From positions 62,001-126,000 of the forward strand of contig JADHOC010000014.1 in NCBI GenBank assembly GCA_016779205.1: DNA of 64,000 nt, read 5' to 3'. The stretch comes from Planctomycetota bacterium (GTDB taxonomy: Bacteria; Planctomycetota; UBA1135; GCA-002686595). A program made the translations under genes and the position numbers. Positions 36,165 through 44,520 of this stretch are shown here, piece by piece; the first letter of the stretch is position 1; each line of letters starts with the position of its first letter. Below the pieces are notes generated by a model. That model was not told the DNA's origin. It saw only the letters and a program-made list of their open reading frames with translations, and did no database searches.

Positions 36165-36868
36165 GCGCCGTCGCCATCCTCACGCCCGCGGAGTGGGAGA
36201 CCCTCTGGCTCTCCCTCCGGGTGAGCCTCCTGGCGACCGCGGCCGTGGCCGGGCCCGGCGTGGCCCTGGGGTGGCTCCTGGCCCGCCGTGACTTCCGGGG
36301 GAAGCTGCTGCTGGACACCCTGGTTCACCTGCCCCTGGTGCTGACGCCCGTGGTGGTCGGCTACCTGCTGCTGCTCACCTTCGGCCGCTCGGGCCCCCTG
36401 GGGCCGCTGCTGGAGGCCCTCGGGATCGAGGTGGCCTTCACCACCCTCGGGGCGGTGCTCGCGGCGGCGGTGGTGGCGCTCCCCCTGGTGGTGCGCTCGG
36501 TGCGGACCGCGGTGGAGCTGGTGGACCCCGGCCTCGAGGACGCCGCGGCGGTGCTGGGCGCGGGCCCGCTCCGGTGCTTCCGGACGGTGACCCTGCCCCT
36601 CGCCTCGCCGGGGGTGGTGGCGGGCCTCAGCCTGGGCTTCGCCCGCAGCCTCGGGGAGTTTGGGGCCACGATCACCCTCGCGGGCAGCATCGCCGGGGAG
36701 ACGCGCACGCTGCCGCTGGCGATCTTCCAGGGCACCCAGGTCCCGGGAGGCGACGGCGCTGCGCTGCGGCTCACGGTGGTGTCGGTGCTCCTCTCGGCGG
36801 CGGCGCTCCTGGCCAGCGAGCTGGTGGTGCGCCGGCTCCGTCGTGGGGCGGGCGGAGGGCAGACATGA
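36161..36868 (+). CDS. modB: Molybdate ABC transporter, permease
   Basis: A 235-residue inner-membrane protein of usual ModB length with five to six helices. The ATPase-docking EAA loop is LEDAAAVLGAGPLRCFRTVTLPLASPGVVAGLSLGFARSLGEFGATI, with the conserved ARSLGEFGAT. It starts at ATG 36161 within the modA stop and ends within the modC start, so the three genes are translated as a coupled unit. Imports molybdate (or tungstate) using ATP energy. Confidence 0.92.
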   Translation: MSAVAILTPAEWETLWLSLRVSLLATAAVAGPGVALGWLLARRDFRGKLLLDTLVHLPLVLTPVVVGYLLLLTFGRSGPLGPLLEALGIEVAFTTLGAVLAAAVVALPLVVRSVRTAVELVDPGLEDAAAVLGAGPLRCFRTVTLPLASPGVVAGLSLGFARSLGEFGATITLAGSIAGETRTLPLAIFQGTQVPGGDGAALRLTVVSVLLSAAALLASELVVRRLRRGAGGGQT

Positions 36869-37989
36869 GCGGGCTCGAGATCCGCGCCGTCGTCCGGCGC
36901 GGGGGATTCACCCTCGACCTGGACCTGCGCCTCGGCGGGGGAGCGACCGGCGTGTTCGGCCCCTCGGGTTCGGGCAAGTCGACGCTGCTCCACGCCATCG
37001 CGGGGCTGCTCCCCTCGGAGCTGATCCGGGTTGCGGTGGACGGTGAGGTCCTCGTGGACCTCGCGGCCGGGGTCTTGCCGCCGGCGCACCGGCGGCGGGT
37101 CGGGCTCGTCTTCCAGGACCACCGGCTGTTTCCCCACCTGTCGGTCCAGGGCAACCTCTGCTACGGGATGGTCCCTGGCGGCAGCGTCGAGCTGGAGGAG
37201 GTGGTGGACCTGCTCGAGCTCGGGGACCTCCTCGACCGCCTGCCCAGGGAGTGCTCCGGGGGGCAGCGCCAGCGCGTGGCCATCGGGCGCGCGCTGCTGG
37301 CGGCGCCGCGGGTGCTGCTGCTGGACGAGCCGCTCTCGAGCCTGGACCGCGGGCTCAAGCTCCAGGTGCTGCCGTTCCTGCGCCGGGTGCAGGAGCGGTT
37401 CCGGCTGCCCACGCTGATGGTGAGCCATGACCTCTCGGATCTCCTGGCCCTCACGGACGAGCTGCTCCTGATGGACGGCGGACGGGCAGCGGGCCAGGGC
37501 GACCTCCCGACCATCGCCGCGGACCAGTCGGCCGTGGAGTTGCTCGCCGGGAGCGGCCTCTCGTTCTCGCTCCCCGGCCACATGGTCCGTCGCGACAGGA
37601 CGGGCCTTGGGTGGGTGGCCCTCACGGGGCGTGGGGGCGCGAACCCCGCGGCCTCCGAGGTCGCTTGCGGGGACGTGACCGCGGAGGTGGGCGACGAGGT
37701 GGAGGTCATCCTCGGCCCCGCCGACATCGTCCTCGCGGTGCCGCCCATGGACGCCCAGCTGTCGCTCACCAATCACCTCGCGGGCACGGTCGAGCGGGTG
37801 ACGCGGACCGAGGCCCGGTGCCTGGTGCAGGTGGACTGCGGCCTCGAGGCGCCGGTCCTGGCCGAGGTCACCGAGCGCGCGGTGGAGCGGCTCGCGCTCA
37901 CCCCGGGGGCGCCGGTGGTGGCGCTCTTCAAGGCCCAGGCCACCCGGGCCCGTGGGCTCGGGGCCGCGCGCGCGGCGCCGCCCCTCTGA
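36865..37989 (+). CDS. modC: Molybdate ABC transporter, ATP-binding protein
   Basis: A 374-residue ATPase with Walker A GPSGSGKST, signature [15 protein letters not shown] and Walker B VLLLDEPLSSLD. The extra C-terminal TOBE/MOP region is present (LSLTNHLAGTVERV, ALTPGAPVVALFKAQAT), typical of ModC and absent from most importers. It can bind oxyanion and inhibit transport in known ModC proteins. It starts in the modB stop. No modE regulator or Moco riboswitch was seen upstream of modA. Confidence 0.92.
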   Translation: MSGLEIRAVVRRGGFTLDLDLRLGGGATGVFGPSGSGKSTLLHAIAGLLPSELIRVAVDGEVLVDLAAGVLPPAHRRRVGLVFQDHRLFPHLSVQGNLCYGMVPGGSVELEEVVDLLELGDLLDRLPRECSGGQRQRVAIGRALLAAPRVLLLDEPLSSLDRGLKLQVLPFLRRVQERFRLPTLMVSHDLSDLLALTDELLLMDGGRAAGQGDLPTIAADQSAVELLAGSGLSFSLPGHMVRRDRTGLGWVALTGRGGANPAASEVACGDVTAEVGDEVEVILGPADIVLAVPPMDAQLSLTNHLAGTVERVTRTEARCLVQVDCGLEAPVLAEVTERAVERLALTPGAPVVALFKAQATRARGLGAARAAPPL

Positions 37990-38093
37990 CAGAGACCCCT
38001 CCCGAGGGGACCCCGCCGGACGGGACCCCGCTCCCTGAGCCCTTGCTGCGGCCGGAGGACAGCGCGAGCCGCCTTTCCGTATGCTCGCCACCC

Positions 38094-38450
38094 ATGCGGG
38101 ACCTCCTCTTCGTGGGCTGCGGTGGATTCATCGGCGCCGTGGCGCGCTACGGCGTGTCGCGGGCGCTGGCGGGTGCGGCGCTGCCCTTCGGGACGCTGCT
38201 GGTCAACGTGTTGGGCAGCCTCGCCATCGGGGCCCTGTGGGCCTGGATCGAGGCGGGCAACGGGCACGAGTCCCACCGCCAGTTCGTGGCCGTGGGTCTG
38301 CTCGGGGCGCTGACCACGTTCAGCACCTTCAGCCTGGAGGTCGTCCTGCTCATGAGGGACGGGTCCATGGGGACCGCCGCGCTGGTGGTGGCCCTGAACG
38401 TCGTGCTCGCGGTGGGCGCCGCGCGACTCGGGATGGCCCTTGTTGGTTGA
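38094..38450 (+). CDS. crcB: Fluoride-specific ion channel CrcB/Fluc
   Basis: A 118-residue protein of normal size with four hydrophobic helices. It shows GGFIGAVARYGVSR, FGTLLVNVLGSLAIG and GLLGALTTFSTFSLE, the channel motifs including the Phe-box and the central Asn. Fluc proteins form double-barrelled dimers that let fluoride leave the cytoplasm. The 104-base gap before it does not show an obvious fluoride riboswitch. It overlaps or abuts the lipid kinase gene that follows. Confidence 0.92.
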   Translation: MRDLLFVGCGGFIGAVARYGVSRALAGAALPFGTLLVNVLGSLAIGALWAWIEAGNGHESHRQFVAVGLLGALTTFSTFSLEVVLLMRDGSMGTAALVVALNVVLAVGAARLGMALVG

Positions 38451-38454
38451 GCCC

Positions 38455-39396
38455 GTGAGGTACGCCGTCCTCTACAACCCGATCGCCGGCCGGGGCCGCG
38501 CGGTGCAGGTGGCAGGGTCCGTCAGCGTGCGGCTCAAGGCCCTCGGCCACGGGGCCCTGGAGCGCCGCTCCGAGCGCGCCGGCCACATCCGAGCGCTGGC
38601 GGCAGAGGTCGCCGGCGAGGTGGATCGCGTCCTCGTTCTCGGCGGGGACGGCTCGCTGCGTGAGGCGGCGGCGGGCCTCCTTGAACTCGACGGGGCGGAC
38701 CGCCCCGAGCTAGGCGTGCTGCCCTTCGGCACCGGGAACGTGGTGGCCCGGGAGCTCGGGCTCCCGCTGGACCCGGTCCTGGCCATCGACGCGATCGCCG
38801 TGGCGGGGGCGATGGACTGGGACGTGGGGCGCGCGACGGCGGACGGGGGCGCGGCCGAGATCTTCCTCGCCATGGCCGGCTTCGGGTTTGACGCAGGGAT
38901 CTCCGCCAGGATCGACGCGGCGCGCGGCGGCCGCCTGGGCGCTCGCTGGTACCGCTGGTCCGCCAACACCCTCTACGGCTGGTGCGGCTTGCGGGAGCTC
39001 CTGCGGCTCGCGCCGCCGCGGTTCGAGGTGTCCATCGGGGGAGAGGTGCGCGCCTCTCGGGCGGTGTCCGCCATCGCCTCCAACACGCGCACCTACGGCA
39101 AGTCCATGTGGCTCTCGCCAGGGGCGCGCCCCGACGACGGTCTCCTCGACGTCCACGTGCGCGAGCGTGCGAACCCGCTGGTCGGGGCCACGGTGCTTGC
39201 CCTCGCCCAGCTGCAGCGTCCCATTTCGAGCCGGCTCGCGACGGACACGTCCGGAGCGAGGGCGCGCATCGCGTCGGCCTCGGGAGGGCCGCCGCTCACC
39301 TGGCAACTTGACGGTGACCCGATGGAGGCGGCGCACGAGGTCCAACTTGAGGTCTCCCCAGGCGCGCTCCGCCTGATCGGAAGCCTCGCGTCTTGA
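38455..39396 (+). CDS. Diacylglycerol/lipid kinase family protein
   Basis: A 313-residue kinase of the DagK/LCB5 catalytic family. It opens YAVLYNPIAGRGRAV with the NP-x-GGR-like nucleotide start and carries LVLGGDGSLREAAAGLLE (the GGDGS/T motif) plus GVLPFGTGNVVARELGLP (PxGTxN). The second domain has a Gly-Phe-Gly-rich segment and a C-terminal beta sandwich. Members phosphorylate lipids such as diacylglycerol or undecaprenol; the substrate cannot be told. GTG at 38455 is chosen; a TTG at 38440 would overlap crcB. Confidence 0.85.
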   Translation: MRYAVLYNPIAGRGRAVQVAGSVSVRLKALGHGALERRSERAGHIRALAAEVAGEVDRVLVLGGDGSLREAAAGLLELDGADRPELGVLPFGTGNVVARELGLPLDPVLAIDAIAVAGAMDWDVGRATADGGAAEIFLAMAGFGFDAGISARIDAARGGRLGARWYRWSANTLYGWCGLRELLRLAPPRFEVSIGGEVRASRAVSAIASNTRTYGKSMWLSPGARPDDGLLDVHVRERANPLVGATVLALAQLQRPISSRLATDTSGARARIASASGGPPLTWQLDGDPMEAAHEVQLEVSPGALRLIGSLAS

Positions 39397-39715
39397 GACG
39401 GCCGGCGCCCCGGCGGTGACGGAGCACGCGCGGGAACCGCGCTGCCCACGACGGGGGAGAGACCAAAAAGCGCGGGACCGAACGTCAACAGACGCTCGGC
39501 CCCGCAACAGAGCTCCTTACTGCTCTCTTGGTGAACCTTCCCAGGCTCACCTGCCTTTCCGGTGATGAATAGTCCCGGCGTCACGGGCGGTAACCGCTCG
39601 GGCGCGGAAACCTGCGCTCACCCGTGGAAGGGCTGCGACGATCTGCTCCGCCCGGGCCCGCCAGGGGGCCTCGGCGTTGGATCGCGGATTGCTCGTTACA
39701 GAAGCAACACTTCGT
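39397..39715 (-). ncRNA. Structured non-coding stretch, possible small RNA or 3' UTR of the opp operon (unidentified)
   Basis: No protein frame is convincing here. On the minus strand, several short hairpins lie before an intrinsic terminator: GCGGTTACCGC, GGTGAGCC...GGTTCACC (39551-39544 with 39537-39530), and AGAGC...GCTCT (39526-39522 with 39513-39509). The order, stems then terminator, fits a small RNA or the tail of the upstream opp transcript. It was compared by eye with tmRNA, RNase P RNA, 6S and SRP signatures and matches none. Confidence 0.35.
39465..39505 (-). terminator. Intrinsic terminator with T tract
   Basis: On the minus strand the 15-bp stem GCGGGGCCGAGCGTC / GACGTTCGGTCCCGC (39505-39491 with 39486-39472, two G-U pairs) with loop TGTT is followed by GCTTTTTGG. 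The T tract is the complement of 39465-39469. It ends minus-strand transcription after the opp operon and the structured stretch. Confidence 0.85.
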
Positions 39716-40696
39716 TCATACGTCCGACTCCAGGTGACACGCGCTCCTCGATCCGAGCGCGGGCTCCACCGTCGCACACTGATCCCCGGTCACCTTGCCC
39801 CGCTCCACGCAGCGCGGATGGAACCGGCAGCCCGTCGGCGGGTCGAGGGGGGAGGGCACGTCGCCCTCGAGCACGATCCGCTCCCGGCCGCGTTCGATCC
39901 TCGGGTCGGGGTGGGGTACGGCCGAGAGCAGCGCGCGGGTATAGGGGTGGCGAGGGTCGTCGAAGAGGGCGTCGCGCTCGGCGATCTCAACCACCTTGCC
40001 CAGGTACATGACGGCGACCCGGTCGCAGATGTGGCGGACCACCGCGAGGTCGTGGGCGATGAAGAGATAGGCGAGGTTGAAGCGCTCCTGCAGCTCCCCG
40101 AGGAGGTTGACGACCTGGGCCTGGATGGAGACATCCAGGGCGCTGACCGGCTCGTCGCAGATGATCAGGTCGGGCTCCAGGGCCAGGGCCCGGGCGATCC
40201 CGATGCGCTGGCGCTGGCCTCCGGAGAACTCGTGGGGGAAGCGGTGGATGTGCCTTGGGTTGAGGCCGACGGCGTCCAGGAGCTGCATGGCCCGCAGCCG
40301 CCGCTGGCGGGGGCGGGCGAGCCGGTGGATCCGCAGGGGCTCCGTGAGGATGGAGGACACGGTCTGCCGCGGGTCCAGGGACGCGTAGGGGTCCTGGAAG
40401 ATCATCTGGATCTTGCGGCGGAAGGGCGCGCGGTCACGGTGGGAGAGGCTGCTGATCTCCTCGCCCTCGTAAAGCACCTGACCCGAGGTCGGCGGGTAGA
40501 GGCCGACCAGGGTGCGGGCGCAGGTGCTCTTGCCGCAGCCGGACTCGCCCACGAGGCCGAGCGTCTCGCCGCGACCCAGCTCGAACGAGACGCCGTCCAC
40601 GGCGCGCAGGATCTCCTGCTGGCCACCGAAGAGGCCAGGGGAGCCGACCTCGAAGTGCTTGTGGAGGTCGCGGACCTCGAGCAGCGGGGCGCTCAT
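39716..40696 (-). CDS. oppF: Oligopeptide/dipeptide ABC transporter ATP-binding protein OppF-type (system 1)
   Basis: A 326-residue ATPase with Walker A GESGCGKST, signature [15 protein letters not shown], Walker B DLIICDEPVSALD and the OppF/DppF tail with CxxRCxxxxxxC-like cysteines (GCRFHPRCVERGKVTGDQC), which in this family can hold an iron-sulfur cluster. It hydrolyses ATP to drive peptide import. Its ATG overlaps the oppD stop (ATGA), and it is the last gene of a five-gene operon on this strand. Confidence 0.9.
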   Translation of the reverse strand: MSAPLLEVRDLHKHFEVGSPGLFGGQQEILRAVDGVSFELGRGETLGLVGESGCGKSTCARTLVGLYPPTSGQVLYEGEEISSLSHRDRAPFRRKIQMIFQDPYASLDPRQTVSSILTEPLRIHRLARPRQRRLRAMQLLDAVGLNPRHIHRFPHEFSGGQRQRIGIARALALEPDLIICDEPVSALDVSIQAQVVNLLGELQERFNLAYLFIAHDLAVVRHICDRVAVMYLGKVVEIAERDALFDDPRHPYTRALLSAVPHPDPRIERGRERIVLEGDVPSPLDPPTGCRFHPRCVERGKVTGDQCATVEPALGSRSACHLESDV

Positions 40697-41688
40697 CGCG
40701 CACCCCCTTCGGGCTGGCCGAGGGCGTCGCGCTCCAGGCAGGCCGAGCTGCGCCCTCCGCCGAGGTCGAACAGGGGCGGCGGCTCTGCGGCGCAGCGCTC
40801 GGTCTCGAAGCTGCAGCGGGGCCGGAAGGCGCAGCCCGCCGGGAGGTCGGCCAGGTCCGGCGGTGAGCCCTTGATGGAATCCAGGTCCGCGTCGGTGTCG
40901 CCGCTCAGCCGCGGGACGCTGCCGAGCAGCCCGCGGGTGTAGGGGTGTCGCGGGTCATCGAAGAGCTCCACGGCGCCCGCGGTCTCGGCGAGCCGCCCCG
41001 CGTACATCACGTTGACCCGGTCGCTCATCCCCGCCACGACTCCGAGGTCGTGGGTCACGAGGATGATGGCGGTGCCGTACTCGCGCTGGAGCTTCTGCAT
41101 GAGCTCGAGGATCTGCGCCTGGATCGTCACGTCGAGCGCGGTGGTGGGCTCGTCCGCCAGGAGGATCTTGGGGCGGCACAGGAGCCCCATGGCGATCATC
41201 ACTCGCTGGCGCATGCCCCCGGAGAGCTCGTGGGGGTACTGATCCAGGCGTCGCTCCGGCTCGGGGATTCCCACGTCTGCCAGGCCCGCCGCGGCGCGCT
41301 TGCGCGCCTCGCGGCGTGACAGGCGCTCGTGCACCTCGAGGACCTCGGTGAGCTGGCGGCCCACCGTGAGCAGCGGGTTCAGGGAGGTCATCGGGTCCTG
41401 GAAGATCATGGAGATCTCGTTCCCGCGCACGCCCCGCAGCTCCTCGTCGCTGAGCGCGAGGAGGTCGCGGTCCTCGAAGCGCAGGGCGTCGGCCTCGACG
41501 ACCCCCGGGGGGCTCGGGATGAGGCCCATGAGGGCGAGGTTGGTGACGGACTTGCCCGACCCGGACTCTCCCACGAGGCCGAGGGTCTCGCCCTCTTCCA
41601 GGGAGAAGGATACGCCATCCACGGCGCGGACCACGCCGTGGTGGGTCTCGAAGCGAACCCGGAGGTTCTGAACGTCGAGGATCGGCAT
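40693..41688 (-). CDS. oppD: Oligopeptide/dipeptide ABC transporter ATP-binding protein OppD-type (system 1)
   Basis: A 331-residue ATPase starting MPILDVQNLRVRFETHHG. It has Walker A GESGSGKSV, signature LSGGMRQRVMIAMGL, Walker B ILLADEPTTALDVTIQAQIL and the C-terminal cysteine motif GCAFRPRCSFETERC. GSGKSVTNLALM and GGMRQRV distinguish D-type from F-type subunits. The start at 41688 overlaps the permease stop by one base; longer upstream frames run into that gene. Confidence 0.9.
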   Translation of the reverse strand: MPILDVQNLRVRFETHHGVVRAVDGVSFSLEEGETLGLVGESGSGKSVTNLALMGLIPSPPGVVEADALRFEDRDLLALSDEELRGVRGNEISMIFQDPMTSLNPLLTVGRQLTEVLEVHERLSRREARKRAAAGLADVGIPEPERRLDQYPHELSGGMRQRVMIAMGLLCRPKILLADEPTTALDVTIQAQILELMQKLQREYGTAIILVTHDLGVVAGMSDRVNVMYAGRLAETAGAVELFDDPRHPYTRGLLGSVPRLSGDTDADLDSIKGSPPDLADLPAGCAFRPRCSFETERCAAEPPPLFDLGGGRSSACLERDALGQPEGGAR

Positions 41689-43484
41689 CAGTTCTTCCCC
41701 CGGAGCTTGGGGTCGAGGGCATCGCGGAGGCCGTCGCCGAGGATGTTGAGGGCGAGCAGGGTGGAGCCCATGGCGCCGGCGGGGAAGACCACCAGCCACC
41801 AGTAGATCTTGATCGGGTTGATGGCCTGGGTGCCGTCCACGGCCAGGAGGCCCCAGCTGACCTTAGGCGGCTCGATGCCCAGACCCAGGAACGACAGGAA
41901 CGCCTCGAAGAGCATCACCGCGGGGATCGTGAGGGTCAGGTAGACGATCACGATGGAGAGCACGTTGGGGACCACGTGGGACAGCAGGATGCGGGTGGTG
42001 GAGGCGCCGATGACCCGCGCCGCCTCGATGAACTCGGTGTTCTTGAGGCTCAGGACCTGGCCGCGCACCACGCGCGCCATGGTCAGCCAGTAGATGGCGC
42101 CGATCACGAGGAAGAAGATCTTCTCGCGGTCGATGCCGAACTGGTCCTCGAGCTCCGTGCGGTACTCGTTGACCACCGTGATCAGGAAGATGACCACGAA
42201 GATGAACGGGATCGAGTAGAGCACGTCGACGATGCGCATCATCAGGTTGTCGATGCGCCCGCCCATGTAGCCCGAGAAGGCGCCGTACAAGACGCCGATC
42301 AGGAGCGAGCAGAGGGACGCGATGATCCCGACGATGATCGAGGTCCGGCTGCCCCACACGATGCGCGCGAGCAGGTCGCGGCCCTGGCCGTCGGTGCCCA
42401 TCCAGTTGCCCGTCTGCCAGAGACCGAAGGTGGCGATGCGGGCCCGGCGCAGGGCCCGGTCCATGGCGCCGACGAGCCCCTTGAACTCCCAGTACCCGTC
42501 CTCGTGGCGGGTCTCGAGGTAGGTGACGCCCTCGATGGGGGAGGCCGCGAGGGAGGCGGCCACCTGCCGGCCGAGGTCCATGGCCTCGACGCCCTCGAGC
42601 AGCTCGGCGTCCACGGTCTGGGCGCCGCGGGGGGTGCCCTCCCAGGCGACCTCGGCCGAGCCGGGGAGGAGCGTCCCGTCCAGCAGCACCGCCGTGGGCA
42701 GCGAGCCCAGCTCGGCGGCGAGGCGGTAGGCGACCACCCAGTCCCCGAGGCCAGGCCGTGCCTCGGCGCGGCCGAGGAAGAGGCGGACGGAGCGGCCGCG
42801 GGCCTCCACGGACCAGCCGGAGACCTGGGCGGCGTCGAAGTCCGTCCCGTCGGCGCTCTGGAGCCGGAGGGAGTGGACCGCGCCCACCGGCTCGTCCGCG
42901 CCGGCGGTGGATACATCCCAGCAGGTGGCGGTGCCGCCGAAGTCCGTGGCGCGGTAGTCCACCTCGGGGGCGTCGCCTTCGAGCATGGGGACCGAGGCGT
43001 AGACCTCCAGGCCGTCGCCCTCGTCGGCCGGGTAGGTCTCGAGGATCGCGCCCCGGCCGCTGGTCTCCTCGACCCGGGCGCGGGCCTTCTCGGCGGCGCC
43101 CTCGTCGTCGGCGGCGAGGATCACCGTGGAGCGGTGGCGCCACCCGTCGTTCCACAGGTTGCGGGTCGAGCGGGTGGTGGCCGCGCCGCGGTCGGGCGCC
43201 TTGGTGGGGGCGGCGGGCACGCTCCAGAGCCATTCGGGCGTCCCTGGCTCATCGCGCAGGGAGATGGCCTTGGGGGAGGGGATGGGCAGGAAGGGCGCGA
43301 GCAGGGACACCCCCCCGAAGGCCGCCAGGAAGAGCAGCGCGAGGAAGGCCGCGCGGTTGCGCCGGAGCCTGCGCCAGGCGTCGGACCACAGGCTCTCACC
43401 CTTGAACTGGCGCGCCTCCTTCGTGAGGCGCGCGAGCTCGGCCTCGTCGATGGACCACCGGGAGTCTTGATGGGCGTCGCTCAT
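41688..43484 (-). CDS. oppC: OppC/DppC-type permease with a large extracytoplasmic insertion (system 1)
   Basis: A 598-residue permease, about twice the normal 300. The first helix is AAFLALLFLAAFGGVSLLAPF (about residues 46-66). About 290 residues follow with no membrane helix and no recognised domain, then the usual transmembrane core from GTDGQGRDLLARIVWGSRTS (about residue 360) to LALNILGDGLRDALDPK, including the EAA loop EFIEAARVIGASTTRILLSHVVPN. The insertion replaces the first periplasmic loop and could contact the substrate-binding protein. Coupled to its neighbours. Confidence 0.85.
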   Translation of the reverse strand: MSDAHQDSRWSIDEAELARLTKEARQFKGESLWSDAWRRLRRNRAAFLALLFLAAFGGVSLLAPFLPIPSPKAISLRDEPGTPEWLWSVPAAPTKAPDRGAATTRSTRNLWNDGWRHRSTVILAADDEGAAEKARARVEETSGRGAILETYPADEGDGLEVYASVPMLEGDAPEVDYRATDFGGTATCWDVSTAGADEPVGAVHSLRLQSADGTDFDAAQVSGWSVEARGRSVRLFLGRAEARPGLGDWVVAYRLAAELGSLPTAVLLDGTLLPGSAEVAWEGTPRGAQTVDAELLEGVEAMDLGRQVAASLAASPIEGVTYLETRHEDGYWEFKGLVGAMDRALRRARIATFGLWQTGNWMGTDGQGRDLLARIVWGSRTSIIVGIIASLCSLLIGVLYGAFSGYMGGRIDNLMMRIVDVLYSIPFIFVVIFLITVVNEYRTELEDQFGIDREKIFFLVIGAIYWLTMARVVRGQVLSLKNTEFIEAARVIGASTTRILLSHVVPNVLSIVIVYLTLTIPAVMLFEAFLSFLGLGIEPPKVSWGLLAVDGTQAINPIKIYWWLVVFPAGAMGSTLLALNILGDGLRDALDPKLRGKN

Positions 43485-43485
43485 C

Positions 43486-44517
43486 TCACTCGTCCTCCAG
43501 GGTGATCCGCGGGTCGAGCAGCGTGTACGCCATGTCGACCACCGTGTTGAGGGTGTAGACGAGCACCGTGAAGAGGATCGTCACGCCCATCGCGAGGGTG
43601 TAGTCGCGGTTGGTGGCGGCGTTGATGAAGTGGGAGCCCGTGCCGGGGATGAAGAAGATCTTCTCGATCACCAGGCTGCCCGTGAGGATGCCCGCGGTGG
43701 CGGGGCCGAGGTAGGAGACCACGGGCAGCAGGCCTCCCTTGAGTGCGTGGCGCATGACCACCGTGCGGGGCGCGAGCCCCTTGGCGTGGGCGGTCCGGAT
43801 GTAGTCCGCGCTCAGGGTCTCCAGCATGCCCGTGCGGGTGAGCCGCGCGATGTAGGCGGCGAACACGAGCCCCAGGCAGAGGCCGGGCAGGAGCATGTGC
43901 TGGATCGTGCCCCAGCCGGCCACCGGGAGCAGCGGGATCAGGAACACCAGCAGGATGACCAGGAAGCTCGCGATCACGAAGTTCGGGAGCGCGATGCCGC
44001 CGGTGGCCGCGATGCGCAGGGTCAGGTCGATGCCCGAGCCTGGACGCAGGGCCGAGGCGATGCCCGCCGAGACCCCCAGGGCGATGGCGAACATCATGGA
44101 CAGCACCCCGAGCAGGGCCGAGATGGGGAGGCTCTCCTCGAGGATGTCGTTGACGGTGAAGTCCTTGTAGCGGAAGGAGGGGCCGAAGTCCCCGGTGAGC
44201 ACGCCGCCGAAGGCGCGGGTGGGCTCACCGTCAGCGCCCTCGGACCGCCAAAGCGCGAAGCCGCCCTCCTCGTCGAAGGCGGCGAGGGCGCGCTGGTCGT
44301 CCAGGTTGAACGGGCCGACGTACTGCAGGTACTGGCGCCAGAGCGGCCAGTCCAGGTGGTAGCGGGCCTTGATGTTGGCCTCGATGACGGGGTCGAGCTT
44401 GCGCTCTCCATCGAAGGGGCCGCCCTTCACCGAGTGCATGAGGAAGAAGGACACGGTCATCACCGTGGAGACGGTGATGACGAACCACAGGAAGCGGCGG
44501 GCGAGGAAGCGCAGCAC
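43486..44517 (-). CDS. oppB: OppB/DppB-type permease (system 1)
   Basis: A 343-residue permease with first helix FLWFVITVSTVMTVSFFLMHSVKGGPF and the core from ESLPISALLGVLSMMFAIALGVSAGI on, ending GVTILFTVLVYTLNTVVDMAYTLLDPRI. The EAA loop is YIRTAHAKGLAPRTVVMRHALKG. The first periplasmic loop (about 30-125) is moderately long. It starts 3 bases after oppA's end and one base separates it from oppC, consistent with one transcript. Confidence 0.9.
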   Translation of the reverse strand: MLRFLARRFLWFVITVSTVMTVSFFLMHSVKGGPFDGERKLDPVIEANIKARYHLDWPLWRQYLQYVGPFNLDDQRALAAFDEEGGFALWRSEGADGEPTRAFGGVLTGDFGPSFRYKDFTVNDILEESLPISALLGVLSMMFAIALGVSAGIASALRPGSGIDLTLRIAATGGIALPNFVIASFLVILLVFLIPLLPVAGWGTIQHMLLPGLCLGLVFAAYIARLTRTGMLETLSADYIRTAHAKGLAPRTVVMRHALKGGLLPVVSYLGPATAGILTGSLVIEKIFFIPGTGSHFINAATNRDYTLAMGVTILFTVLVYTLNTVVDMAYTLLDPRITLEDE

Positions 44518-44520
44518 GGC

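Noticed and set aside
37990-38093. Fluoride riboswitch before crcB
   Set aside because: The gap is short and lacks the conserved pseudoknot segments I would expect; only a small CCCCTC/GAGGGG hairpin was seen.
39397-39715. RNase P RNA, tmRNA, 6S or SRP RNA
   Set aside because: The signature segments of these RNAs (for example GAGGAAAGTCC for RNase P or the tmRNA tag region) were not found. Kept only as an unidentified structured stretch.
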